This document shows, piece after piece, positions 7,256 through 13,961 of a DNA stretch of 22,728 nt. This DNA is from a virus, in IMG/VR virus record IMGVR_UViG_3300045115_000073, positions 1-22,728 of that record; one strand, given 5' to 3'. How positions within the stretch are numbered: position 1 is the first letter of the stretch; each line of letters opens with the position of its first letter. The position numbers were made by a program, and so were the translations under genes. The notes beneath the pieces are model-generated. The model made no database searches, was not told where the DNA came from, and worked only from the letters and a program-made list of their open reading frames with translations.

Positions 7256-8398
7256 ATGCCGAACGCCACCGCCAAGCCCCTCGAGATCGCCAGGCCCGGT
7301 ACTTTCACGGCCTTCAACGGCCGGCGCTTCAAGCTCACCGAAGGCGATCTCAAGGCCATGGCCGCAGCCTACGACCCGGCCGTGCGCCGGGCGCCGATGG
7401 TACTCGGCCACCCGAGGCTCGACGCCCCGGCGGTCGGCTGGGTCAAGTCCCTGCGGTACGAGGGCGGCAAGCTCGTCGCCGAGCCCGACCAGGTCGAGGC
7501 CGCCTTCGCGGCGGCTGTCAACGACGGCCGGTACGGGACCGTCTCGGCCGCGCTGCTCGAGCCGTCCCAGAGCATCAACCCGAAGCAGGGCAACTACTAC
7601 CTGCGTCACGTCGGGTTCCTGGGCGCGATGATCCCCGGCATCGACAGCCTGAAGCCGCCCGAGTTCGCGGCGGGCGAAGAGTACCTCGAGTTCGCGGCCG
7701 GCGGCATGTCGATGCTGGGCCGGATGGCGGCGATGGGGCAGCGGATCGCCGGCATGATGCGGCGGCGCCGCGAGGCCGTGATCGAGAAGGACGGCATGGA
7801 GGCCGCCGACAAGGAAGTCCCGGCGTGGGACCTCGACATGCTCGAAGAGGACTGCCGGGACATGGCCAAGGAAGTCGACGATGCCGGGCCCGGGTTCGCC
7901 GCGCCCGCGGACGTCCCGGCGCCGGTCGCCGGAGCGGATCTTGCCGCCCGCCTCCAGGCTCTCGAAGCAAGAGAATGTGCCATCACCGCCCGCGAGGCTG
8001 CCCTGGAGTCCCAGGCGGCCGAGTCCCGGCGTGTCGAGTTCGCTGCATACGTGGACGGCCTGGTGGCGGACGGCAAGGTTCTGCCGCCCTATCAGCCCGG
8101 CCTGGTGGCGATCCTGGCCGGCGAGGCGGGTGCGGAGTTCGCAGCCGGCCAGGACCGGTTCGAGTCCCACGCCCAGTTCATAACGACCTTCCTCGACCGG
8201 CACCTCACCCGCCAGTGGACGCCGGGAGAGGTCGCCAAGCCCGAGCCCGAGGCCCCCGCGGGTGCAACCTTCGCGGCGCCGCCCGGCTACACGGTGAGCG
8301 CCGAGTGGCTCGATGTCCACGAGAACGCCTTGCGCTACCAGGCGGCTCACCCCGGCACCAGTTACCTGGACGCTGTCCGCGCCGTAGGAGGGCGCTAG
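7256..8398 (+). CDS. Mu gpI-like prohead protease with C-terminal scaffold region
   Basis: This is a 380-residue capsid maturation protease/scaffold. The N-terminal ~135 residues match the Mu gpI family: FTAFNGRRFKLTEGDLKAMAAAYDP, PMVLGHPRLDAPAVGWVKSL with His52, TVSAALLEPS with Ser97, and NYYLRHVGFLGA with His118. These are plausible catalytic residues. The remainder is a scaffold: helical and Ala/Glu-rich, with a likely coiled coil at 225-262 and a family-typical end (HENALRYQAAHPGTSYLDAV). In Mu the scaffold Z is also made from an internal start in I. Candidate internal ATGs occur at 7706 and 7861 (the latter after GAAGAGGA), but none is decisive. The start at 7256 has only GGGG as ribosome binding site; an ATG at 7248 is in another frame. 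Confidence 0.88.
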   Translation: MPNATAKPLEIARPGTFTAFNGRRFKLTEGDLKAMAAAYDPAVRRAPMVLGHPRLDAPAVGWVKSLRYEGGKLVAEPDQVEAAFAAAVNDGRYGTVSAALLEPSQSINPKQGNYYLRHVGFLGAMIPGIDSLKPPEFAAGEEYLEFAAGGMSMLGRMAAMGQRIAGMMRRRREAVIEKDGMEAADKEVPAWDLDMLEEDCRDMAKEVDDAGPGFAAPADVPAPVAGADLAARLQALEARECAITAREAALESQAAESRRVEFAAYVDGLVADGKVLPPYQPGLVAILAGEAGAEFAAGQDRFESHAQFITTFLDRHLTRQWTPGEVAKPEPEAPAGATFAAPPGYTVSAEWLDVHENALRYQAAHPGTSYLDAVRAVGGR

Positions 8399-8401
8399 CC
8401 G

Positions 8402-9070
8402 ATGACCCTATCTGCCAAGAGTCTGCTCGACCTCACGGTGACCGCCACCGGCGCGATCACCAAGTACCGTGCCGTCAAGGTCGGCTCGGGCGCCCAGGCC
8501 ACGGTTCAGGGCGAACGGGTCCTGGGCATCGCCCAGACCACGGCGGCCACGGGCGATGACATCAACGTCACCGTCAAGGGCACGTCGATCGCCGAAGCCG
8601 GCGCGGCCATCAGCAAGGGCGCCCGCCTCATCATCGACGCCCAGGGCCGCGTGATCACGGCCGGTACCTTCGCGGTGGCCAACCCGGCCATCGCCCGCGA
8701 CGACACCAAGATCTCGGCGTCCGCGCCGGCCATCACCCGCGACGACACGAAGATCTCGGCCGCCGCGCCGGGCATCGCCGTCGACGACACCAAGCTCACC
8801 GTCGACGCCGGAGCGGTGCCTGTCACCTCGACGGCTGCCGACGGCGCCATCATCTCGGCCGCCGCCGGATTCCTCACCCCGTCGGCCGGGGCCATCACCA
8901 CCGTGGATGGGTTCATCACGGCGGCGGCGCCGGCGATCGCCACCCAGGCCGGCTTCATCACCGCCACCCAGGGAGCGCTGACGGGATCGGTGCTCCCCGA
9001 GCATGCCTTCGCCACGGCCCTGGAGGCCGCGTCCGGCGCGGGCGTCTTCATCGAGATCCTACTCGACTAG
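8402..9070 (+). CDS. Capsid decoration protein, DUF2190 family, with 14-residue repeat insert
   Basis: The product has 222 residues with GGAGGG about 11 nt upstream. Residues 1-90 (ITKYRAVKVGSG, VLGIAQTTAATGDDINVTVKG, GARLIIDAQGRVITA) and the end (HAFATALEAASGAGVFIEILLD) together make an ordinary DUF2190 protein of about 115 residues. This family forms capsid decoration or stabilisation proteins on phage heads. Between them, residues ~95-192 are an insert built from about seven units of 14 residues. Examples are PAIARDDTKISASA, PAITRDDTKISAAA, GAITTVDGFITAAA and PAIATQAGFITATQ. The units alternate hydrophobic and small residues and could form a beta-solenoid or surface loop. The family call is good; the insert is observed directly. 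Confidence 0.82.
   Translation: MTLSAKSLLDLTVTATGAITKYRAVKVGSGAQATVQGERVLGIAQTTAATGDDINVTVKGTSIAEAGAAISKGARLIIDAQGRVITAGTFAVANPAIARDDTKISASAPAITRDDTKISAAAPGIAVDDTKLTVDAGAVPVTSTAADGAIISAAAGFLTPSAGAITTVDGFITAAAPAIATQAGFITATQGALTGSVLPEHAFATALEAASGAGVFIEILLD
8684..8977 (+). repeat. Tandem 42-nt (14-codon) repeats inside the decoration gene
   Basis: The first two units (8684-8725 and 8726-8767) are nearly identical at protein level, differing at three of 14 residues, and a third (8768-8809) keeps VDDTK. After a divergent unit, three later units share the core GF(I/L)T with A/P-rich edges. The 42-nt period and graded divergence indicate growth by unequal recombination or slippage. Confidence 0.8.
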
Positions 9071-9073
9071 TCG

Positions 9074-9110
9074 TCGCAATCCCCTGGTAGACGGGGTTCC
9101 CCGGTAGCCA
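9074..9110 (+). repeat. Intergenic repeat element, copy A (upstream of capsid gene)
   Basis: The 15-mer TCGCAATCCCCTGGT at 9074-9088 recurs exactly at 10069-10083, after the capsid gene. In both places it follows a TAG stop within a few bases and is followed by GGGG and then GTTCCCC (9096-9102 here). CCCC at 9081-9084 can pair with GGGG at 9093-9096. This could be an RNA hairpin for mRNA processing, stability or partial termination. It could also be a scar of gene duplication. Confidence 0.7.
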
Positions 9111-9141
9111 TACCCAGATCGCAAAGCAGGAGACTTACGAA

Positions 9142-10068
9142 ATGGCAGACAGCCTGTCTCAAGTCCGAGTCATCAACCCGGTCCTGTCGACCCACGCGCA
9201 GGGCTACCGGAACGCCGAGCACGTCCACCACCTGCTCTTCCCGCGGGTGCCCGTCTACGTGTCGGGCGGCCAGGTGCTGGAGTTCGGGAAGGAAGCGTTC
9301 AAGGCCTACAGCACGCTGCGGGCCCCCGGCTCGACCACGCGGCGCCTCAACATCGGGTACACGGGCAAGCCGTTCGCCCTGAAGAACCACGCCCTGGAAG
9401 GCCAGGTGCCCCGCGAGCACTTGCGGGACGCGGCCGTCACGCCGGGCATCGACCTGGGCACGCGCAGTGTCAACACGGTCATGAGGGCGCTGCAGCTCGA
9501 ACTCGAGATCGAGGCCGCGGACCTGGCCACCGACCTCAACAACTACGACGCCAGCCACAAGGTCACCCTGGCCGGCGGCGACAAGTGGTCGACCGCGACG
9601 GGGACGCCGCTCGACGACATCTGGACCGCCAAGGAAGCGGTCCGCACGTCGGCGGGCCTGTACCCCAACACCGCGATCTTCGGTGCGGTCGCCTGGAAGG
9701 CGTTCATCCTCAACACCCAGGTCAAGGACCAGGTCAAGTACACCATCAACGACACGGTGACCGAGGAGCAGGCCGCCCGCATCCTGCAGCTCGACAAGGT
9801 GGCGGTCGGGAAGTGCGTGAAGGCCGCCGACGACGGCACGATGTCGGACGTCTGGGGCAACTTCGTGGTCCTGGCCTACACCGAGCTGGGCAGCCCCGCC
9901 CAGGAGGCCCCGTCGTACGGCTACTGCTACACGATGGACGGCCATCCGCTGGTCGAGGAAGCCTACTACGACCCGAACACGAAGAGCTGGATCTACCCGG
10001 TCGCCTACGAGCGCGTGCCGGTCCTGTCCGGCATCGTGGCGGGCTACGTCATCAAGGATCCCAACTAG
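9142..10068 (+). CDS. Major capsid protein
   Basis: The 308-residue protein starts at ATG 9142, with AGGAG about 10 nt upstream. It is identified by position directly after protease/scaffold and decoration genes, by size, and by a pattern common to capsid proteins of non-Mu transposable siphophages: an N-terminal VINPVLSTHAQGYRNAEHV, LFPRVPVYVSGGQVLEFG, TRRLNIGYTGKPFALKNHAL, and ASDLAT-like AADLATDLNNYD. A C-terminal part with WTAKEAVRTSAGLYPNT, VTEEQAARILQLDKV and the late strands near SYGYCYTMDGHPLVEE follows. An HK97-like fold is expected. It does not look like the Mu gpT family proper. No long N-terminal delta domain is apparent, consistent with a separate scaffold/protease. The gene is flanked by two copies of an intergenic repeat. 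Confidence 0.85.
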   Translation: MADSLSQVRVINPVLSTHAQGYRNAEHVHHLLFPRVPVYVSGGQVLEFGKEAFKAYSTLRAPGSTTRRLNIGYTGKPFALKNHALEGQVPREHLRDAAVTPGIDLGTRSVNTVMRALQLELEIEAADLATDLNNYDASHKVTLAGGDKWSTATGTPLDDIWTAKEAVRTSAGLYPNTAIFGAVAWKAFILNTQVKDQVKYTINDTVTEEQAARILQLDKVAVGKCVKAADDGTMSDVWGNFVVLAYTELGSPAQEAPSYGYCYTMDGHPLVEEAYYDPNTKSWIYPVAYERVPVLSGIVAGYVIKDPN

Positions 10069-10115
10069 TCGCAATCCCCTGGTCGCGGGGGCGGGCGGAA
10101 CCCGTTCCCCGTCAG
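10069..10115 (+). repeat. Intergenic repeat element, copy B (downstream of capsid gene)
   Basis: This is an exact second copy of the 15-mer found at 9074-9088. It is followed by CGCGGGG and, 20 nt after the 15-mer (8 nt in copy A), by GTTCCCC at 10104-10110. CCCC at 10076-10079 can pair with GGGG at 10087-10090, and GGAACCCGTTCC at 10097-10108 is an additional near-palindrome absent from copy A. There is no U-run, so it is not a classic terminator. Confidence 0.7.
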
Positions 10116-10137
10116 GATACTCCACGGGAGTACTGGA

Positions 10138-10560
10138 ATGCCCGAGAAGCAGGTCGTGGCCGTGCAGCCCATCAAGCACGGCGGGGCGGTTCACCGCCCG
10201 GGCGAGACCTTCGTCTGCGACGAGCGCGTCGCGCTCGCCCTGGTCGGAGGCGGCGACGCGGAATGGCCCGCGGCGCCGGAGGCCGAGGAGCAAGATGCAC
10301 CCCCCGATGACGCGGGTCTGGGCGGCGCGGCCAAGAGCGATGGGGCAGTAGTCGCCGAAGAGGGCAAAGCTACTGGACCGGCGGACGCGAGCGCACCCGG
10401 CGACGGGGAAGCCGCCGAGCCCGCGCAGGCAGACGGCGCAGCAACGCCCGAGGACCCGCCGAGCGCATCCGGCATGGAGGGGTCCGAGGCGGCGCCGGAA
10501 GCCGATGGCGCGGCAACCGAGCCCGAGCCCAAAGCGAAGGGTAGGAAGGGCCGGAAGTAG
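10138..10560 (+). CDS. Small gp35-like protein with long acidic low-complexity tail
   Basis: The product has 140 residues. Residues 1-48 form a small folded unit (VVAVQPIKHGGAVHRPGETF, then ERVALALVGGGDAEW). It resembles the short Mu-like head proteins found between capsid and gp36 genes, whose pattern is a Gly-Pro-Gly-rich strand followed by a helix ending in GxAxW. The remaining ~90 residues are Ala, Glu, Asp, Gly and Pro rich, then turn basic at the very end (KAKGRKGRK). No function is established. The location suggests a head-completion or capsid accessory factor. The C-terminal tail is likely disordered. The folded unit resembles the C-terminal half of the 82-residue protein at 11531. 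Confidence 0.6.
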   Translation: MPEKQVVAVQPIKHGGAVHRPGETFVCDERVALALVGGGDAEWPAAPEAEEQDAPPDDAGLGGAAKSDGAVVAEEGKATGPADASAPGDGEAAEPAQADGAATPEDPPSASGMEGSEAAPEADGAATEPEPKAKGRKGRK

Positions 10561-10563
10561 GCC

Positions 10564-10995
10564 ATGCCCTACGCCACAAAGCAGGATCTCCTCGATCGGT
10601 TCGGCCAGGCCCAGATCATCGAGATCAGCGACAAGGCCGGCGCAGGCTCGATCGATGACACGGTCGTGACTCGCGCCCTGGGCGACGCCGAGGCGACGAT
10701 CGACTCATACCTCGGCGGTCGATACATGCTGCCGCTGACCTCGGTGCCGGACCGGCTGAAGATCGCCGCATGCGACATTGCCCGGTACCAGATGTACGAG
10801 CGGGACGCCACCGAGGAGGTCACGACCCGGTACAAGGACCAGATCCGGTGGCTGGAGCTGGTGGCGCAGGGCAAGGTCAGCCTGGGGCTAGACGCGGCCG
10901 ACCAGGTCACCGCGACTCCCTTCGTACCCGAGCTTTCCGGGCCCGACCGCGTGTTCAGCGACACGACGCTGTCGGACTTCGTCGGGGGGCTCTGA
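10564..10995 (+). CDS. DUF1320 family protein, Mu gp36-like head-tail connector
   Basis: The 143-residue protein shows the family opening YATKQDLLDRFGQAQIIEIS, followed by VVTRALGDAEATIDSYLGGRYMLPL, VPDRLKIAACDIARYQMYE and EVTTRYKDQIRWLELVAQGK, all typical of gp36-like proteins. These are related in fold and role to the gp6/gp15-type adaptors that sit below the portal. A short tail at about 115-143 contains the common late motif (PDRVFSDTTLSDF). It starts at ATG 10564 right after the preceding stop, with GGAAG 6 nt upstream, and its stop TGA overlaps the next start by one base. Confidence 0.88.
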   Translation: MPYATKQDLLDRFGQAQIIEISDKAGAGSIDDTVVTRALGDAEATIDSYLGGRYMLPLTSVPDRLKIAACDIARYQMYERDATEEVTTRYKDQIRWLELVAQGKVSLGLDAADQVTATPFVPELSGPDRVFSDTTLSDFVGGL

Positions 10996-11528
10996 TGGCC
11001 GTCCCGAGTCCGGCGACCTACCAGGACCAGGCGGTCCAGGCCATGAAGGCCGTGCTCGGGGCCAGCACCGAGTTCATGGCGGCCTCGGCGCTGCCTGGCG
11101 CGACCGGCAAGGTGCTCCGGGTCGACGCCTACGACGCCTTCGTGCCGCGGGTGGCCACGTCGGGCGACGTCTACTGCGGTGTGTTCCTGCTGGGCGACCA
11201 GCTCGGCGGCACCAAGACGATCAACCGCCAGGAGCGTCTGACCGACGTGGCGGTACTGGTCTTCGGGAAGACGACAGTCGGGCAGGAGCAGCACCAGCGG
11301 ACGGGCCGGCCGGTGCTCTGGCAGGACTGCGCCCGCGCAGCAAGCGTGGTCACCAAGCTCGTGGCCCAGGAGACCCACGGCGGGGGCGGCCGGTTCGACG
11401 GCTTCGCGCCGATCGCCGACGTGCTCAAGACCGAGGTCGAGGAAGACCACGACGAGTCGAAGTCCCAGTACTCCGTGACCGCCACCAGCGTGGTCCGGAT
11501 GCACGTGTACCTGCAGATCGGAGCCTAG
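10995..11528 (+). CDS. Putative neck/tail completion protein, gp37-like position
   Basis: The 177-residue protein starts at ATG 10995, overlapping the DUF1320 gene stop. It has an alternating strand/helix pattern: a VQAMKAVLGASTEFMAA helix, ATGKVLRVDAYDAFVP, ERLTDVAVLVFGKT, then a basic linker and a helix WQDCARAASVVTKLVA, and final strands SQYSVTATSVVRMHVYL. This is the kind of mixed alpha/beta fold seen in tail terminator and neck proteins, and it occupies the place of Mu gp37 (DUF1834) between gp36 and the tail genes. I could not recognise a definite family by motif. The role is inferred from position: sealing the tail tube top or joining it to the head. Confidence 0.6.
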   Translation: MAVPSPATYQDQAVQAMKAVLGASTEFMAASALPGATGKVLRVDAYDAFVPRVATSGDVYCGVFLLGDQLGGTKTINRQERLTDVAVLVFGKTTVGQEQHQRTGRPVLWQDCARAASVVTKLVAQETHGGGGRFDGFAPIADVLKTEVEEDHDESKSQYSVTATSVVRMHVYLQIGA

Positions 11529-11530
11529 CG

Positions 11531-11779
11531 ATGGACGATGCCCAGACCAAGCCGGCGCCGCGCCGCGCCCCGCGCCAGGCGGAAGTCGGCAAGGCGGCCG
11601 TCCGGATGACCGAGGTCCGCGGGGCCGAGGCCTTCCCGGCCGGCGACCCTCGGGCCGGGGCCTTCGCGGCGAACACCCTGTACCGGGTGCCCGAGGACGT
11701 CCCCCCGGCCACCGCAGAGGCCCTGGTGGCGGGCGGCGGATACGAGTGGTGCGAGCGGCCGGCGCCGCAGGGAGAGTAA
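11531..11779 (+). CDS. Small conserved-looking phage protein of unknown function
   Basis: The product has 82 residues, with GGAG about 9 nt before ATG 11531. It sits between the putative neck protein and the tube protein. The N-terminal ~25 residues are basic and Pro/Ala rich and likely disordered. The remainder contains AANTLYRVPEDVPPATAEALVAGGGYEW, which resembles the helix-plus-GGGxxEW ending of the small head protein at 10138 (ALALVGGGDAEW). In Mu a DUF2635 gene (gp38) lies at this point, but that family's pattern is not seen. Codon usage matches the neighbours. No function can be assigned beyond a probable structural accessory role. Confidence 0.55.
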   Translation: MDDAQTKPAPRRAPRQAEVGKAAVRMTEVRGAEAFPAGDPRAGAFAANTLYRVPEDVPPATAEALVAGGGYEWCERPAPQGE

Positions 11780-11782
11780 TCG

Positions 11783-12781
11783 ATGACGGTTCAAGTCGGG
11801 ACCCGCAACCGGGTCGGCTTCAGCACGGCCGAGGTGACCTTCGGGACCAGCCCCGGCGTCACCGGGGCCAAGTCCTGGCCCTTCGAGGGGGAGCGGCCCA
11901 AGGTCATCCCGATCACCATCGACGACAACGGGAAGCTCATTGGCGTCTACGAGAAGGGCCGGCAGTCCGTCGTCGCGGGCTACCGCACGGAGTGGTCCGG
12001 CACGTTCGCCTTCGGGTTCGATTGCCTGGCCTACTGGCTGTTCCGCGCGTTGGGCACCCTCAACACGTCCGGCATGGGGCCGTACGACCACGTCATCACC
12101 AACAAGCAAGGCCAGCTCGACACGTTCACGATGTTCTGGCAGGACGCCAACACCACGGCCACCAAGCTCGAAGAGTTCACCGGCATGGTCTGCAAGTCGC
12201 TCGAAATCGGCGGACGGGCCGGCGGGGACATGTACATCCGGCCGACGCTCATCGGCCGAGGCAGCCATCCGGAGACCATCCTGGCGATGCCCGGCCAGTC
12301 GACCGAGGCCATCAACCCGTTCAACAACATCACCGTGGTGAACCTCGGCGGGACCATCACCTGGGCGACCGGCGCCGTGGCAGGCGGGACCAGCTACGTC
12401 GACCAGCTCGAGGAGTGGTCGCTCACGATCACCAACGACCTGGTCGAGAACCGGTACGGGGCCAACAGCCTCTATCCGAAGTCGTTCCCCCGCACCGGCG
12501 TCAACTTCGCCACCAAGGGGCTCATCGACTGGGAAGAGAATGCCCTGGCGGGCAACCTCGCGGCCGTCGAGGCGCAAACCACGAAGACCATGCTCATCAA
12601 GGCCGTCAACGGCACGTCGTCGGCCATCCTGGGCCTGTCCAACGTGTTCTTCAAGGACCCGGGCGTCGGCGGGATGCGCGACGTCCTTAAGTGGGCCTTC
12701 GACGGCGAGGGCAAGTACGACGAGACGGCGGCCCTGGCCGCGAAGTTCTTCGTCACGAACGGCACCGCATCGTATACGTAG
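11783..12781 (+). CDS. Major tail tube protein
   Basis: The 332-residue protein starts at ATG 11783 after GGAGAG. It has the features of siphovirus tube proteins: N-terminal RNRVGFSTAEVTFGTSPGV, then EGERPKVIPITIDDNGKLIGVYEKGR, beta-rich central segments, and TITNDLVENRYGANSLYPKSFPRTG typical of the late beta barrel. KTMLIKAVNGTSSAIL and an AFDGEGKYDETAALAAKFFVT end complete it. Tube proteins form hexameric rings through which DNA passes. The gene precedes the chaperone and tape measure, the standard order. There is no sheath gene next to it, which marks a non-contractile tail. The match is to the general tube fold pattern, not one named family. Confidence 0.8.
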   Translation: MTVQVGTRNRVGFSTAEVTFGTSPGVTGAKSWPFEGERPKVIPITIDDNGKLIGVYEKGRQSVVAGYRTEWSGTFAFGFDCLAYWLFRALGTLNTSGMGPYDHVITNKQGQLDTFTMFWQDANTTATKLEEFTGMVCKSLEIGGRAGGDMYIRPTLIGRGSHPETILAMPGQSTEAINPFNNITVVNLGGTITWATGAVAGGTSYVDQLEEWSLTITNDLVENRYGANSLYPKSFPRTGVNFATKGLIDWEENALAGNLAAVEAQTTKTMLIKAVNGTSSAILGLSNVFFKDPGVGGMRDVLKWAFDGEGKYDETAALAAKFFVTNGTASYT

Positions 12782-12790
12782 GGAGGGGAC

Positions 12791-13588
12791 ATGCCATTCG
12801 TCCTGGGCGCACGGAAGGACTTCGCCGTCGCCGTCGACTCGGTGGAGCTCACGCTGCGGTTCCGCCGCTTCGGCGACGAGCCGGTCGAAGCCCACAAGGG
12901 CAAGACCGAGCGCGAGGTCTATGACGAGAAGTGGCTCCGGGTGGTCAACGACCCCGCCATGCAGGCCTCATCCGCCGCCCCGCGGTTCCTCGCCCGGCGG
13001 CGGGCCTTCTGCAAGGAGGTCGCCGGCCTGCTCATGGAGGGCTGGGACGGCATGATGGGTTGCGACGGGGAGGTGCCCTTCAGCCCCGAGGCCCGGGACC
13101 AGTTCCTCCACGATCCCGAGGCGCGGCGCCTGTGGGAACCGGGCATCAGCCAGTACCTCTGGCCGTCGGCCGCCCTGGTGCCCGAGCCCTATGTCCTGGG
13201 CGGGCAGCGGAAGCACCGGGTGGCGATCGAGGTCTTCGGCCTGGTCCTGACCTTCCGGGAGCCCACCGGCGATGAGCGCGGCGACTTCGACAAGAAGTGG
13301 GCGAAGCTCGTGAACGCTCCCGGCTCCGTCGGACTGGACGCCCTGGTCCGCGCCTCTTTGCGGCAGCGGGCGCTCCTTCGGGAGTTCGCCCATCTCCTGC
13401 TCGCCGGGTGGGAGGGCGTCTGCGACGGAAAGGGCAAGCCGATCGCCTTCTCGCCGGAAGGCGCCGCCGAGTTCTTCGAGTCGCCCGAAGCCCGGCGCCT
13501 GGCCGATACGGCTCTACGCCAGTACCTGTGGCCGGCCACGACTCCCGTCCAACCCGAAGAAGAAGAGTTCGAGCCGTCCTTTCGATGA
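12791..13588 (+). CDS. Tail assembly chaperone, zero-frame product, with internal duplication
   Basis: The 265-residue protein starts at ATG 12791, with GGAGG 5 nt upstream. It lies between tube and tape measure genes, the invariant position of tail assembly chaperones. It consists of two related halves, residues ~12-127 and ~143-250. Each contains a strand, an EKW/KKW-VVNDP/LVNAP segment, an R-x-FCKEVAGLLMEGWDG or RALLREFAHLLLAGWEG helix, CDG, FSPEA/FSPEG, PEARRL and QYLWP. An acidic linker PEEEEFEPSFR precedes TGA. Chaperones of this type bind the tape measure while the tube polymerises. The family role comes from position and from the downstream frameshifted extension. No name-level family was recognised. 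Confidence 0.78.
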   Translation: MPFVLGARKDFAVAVDSVELTLRFRRFGDEPVEAHKGKTEREVYDEKWLRVVNDPAMQASSAAPRFLARRRAFCKEVAGLLMEGWDGMMGCDGEVPFSPEARDQFLHDPEARRLWEPGISQYLWPSAALVPEPYVLGGQRKHRVAIEVFGLVLTFREPTGDERGDFDKKWAKLVNAPGSVGLDALVRASLRQRALLREFAHLLLAGWEGVCDGKGKPIAFSPEGAAEFFESPEARRLADTALRQYLWPATTPVQPEEEEFEPSFR

Positions 13589-13961
13589 GGTCCGGAAGGC
13601 GGTCAAGCTCTACTGGCTCCGCGAGAAGGCCCTCGAACGACAGCCCGACCTCAAGTGCGACACCTGCCCCCGCAAGGCGGCCGAGACGGCGGCCGGCCGG
13701 CGCTGGGGTCAGAGGCAGGTCAAGCAGTTCTGCCATGGCGGCAAGGACCCGGCCAAGAAACGCCCCCGCGACGGTTGCGCGTACATCTGGCCCATCTGGG
13801 GCCTCATCCCCCATTTCCTCGAGATGACGTACATGATCGAGCTCCGCTTCGAGGAGGTCCCGGCCCACTGGACCCTCCGCGACAAGCGCCTGGCGGCGAA
13901 CATCCGGCGGTGCGTCGATGATCTGCGCTGGGCCGAGGCGCGGAACGGGAGCAAGCCGTGA
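12791..13961 (+). CDS. Tail assembly chaperone, frameshifted long product (predicted +1 shift at 13583)
   Basis: Residues 1-264 of the chaperone are read up to TTT at 13580-13582. Skipping C13583 leads into a 125-codon frame from GAT 13584 to TGA 13959-13961, giving about 389 residues. The extension has strongly protein-like content and G/C third positions: EVRKAVKLYWLREKALER, CDTC, FCHGG, GCAYIWPIWGLIPHFLEMTY, and a WTLRDKRLAANIRRCV end. It has no ATG, GTG, TTG or CTG from about 13443 until ATG at 13824, so an independent start is unlikely. Frameshift fusions of the chaperone (lambda G/GT type) are conserved in phages; most are -1, and Mu is reported to use -2. The +1 assignment is inference from the motif. 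The stop overlaps the tape measure GTG start. Confidence 0.75.
12824..13540 (+). repeat. Internal duplication within tail chaperone coding sequence
   Basis: Half A is at about 12824-13171 and half B at about 13217-13540. They are recognised at protein level by collinear motifs (GWDG/GWEG, CDG, FSPE, PEARRL, QYLWP) in the same order and spacing. Nucleotide identity is limited, so the duplication is old. Confidence 0.8.
13577..13588 (+). promoter_or_regulatory. Predicted +1 programmed ribosomal frameshift site (TCC TTT CGA TGA)
   Basis: The codons read in the zero frame are UCC UUU CGA UGA. Slippage of tRNA-Phe from UUU to UUC by one base, with a slow CGA codon in the A site just before the stop, would give the open downstream frame. 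UCC_UUU_CG is the core of the +1 shift site of influenza A PA-X. A purine run GAAGAAGAAGAG at 13556-13567 lies upstream. A -2 shift would reach the same frame, but no plausible re-pairing is seen. Confidence 0.65.

Noticed and set aside
9092-9102. GGGGTTCCCC as a terminator hairpin
   Set aside because: The loop is only two bases and no U-run follows; it is retained only as part of the repeat element.
13556-13582. -1 or -2 slippery site in the GAA GAA GAA GAG run
   Set aside because: A -1 shift enters the wrong frame; a -2 shift on GAA codons gives poor tRNA re-pairing (AAG), whereas TTT to TTC +1 re-pairs well.
13655-13921. 88-codon + strand frame and the ATG at 13585 as independent second tail gene
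   Set aside because: Both are in frames with shadow-like Arg/Pro/Ser composition; the protein-like frame here is the one starting GAT 13584, which has no start codon.
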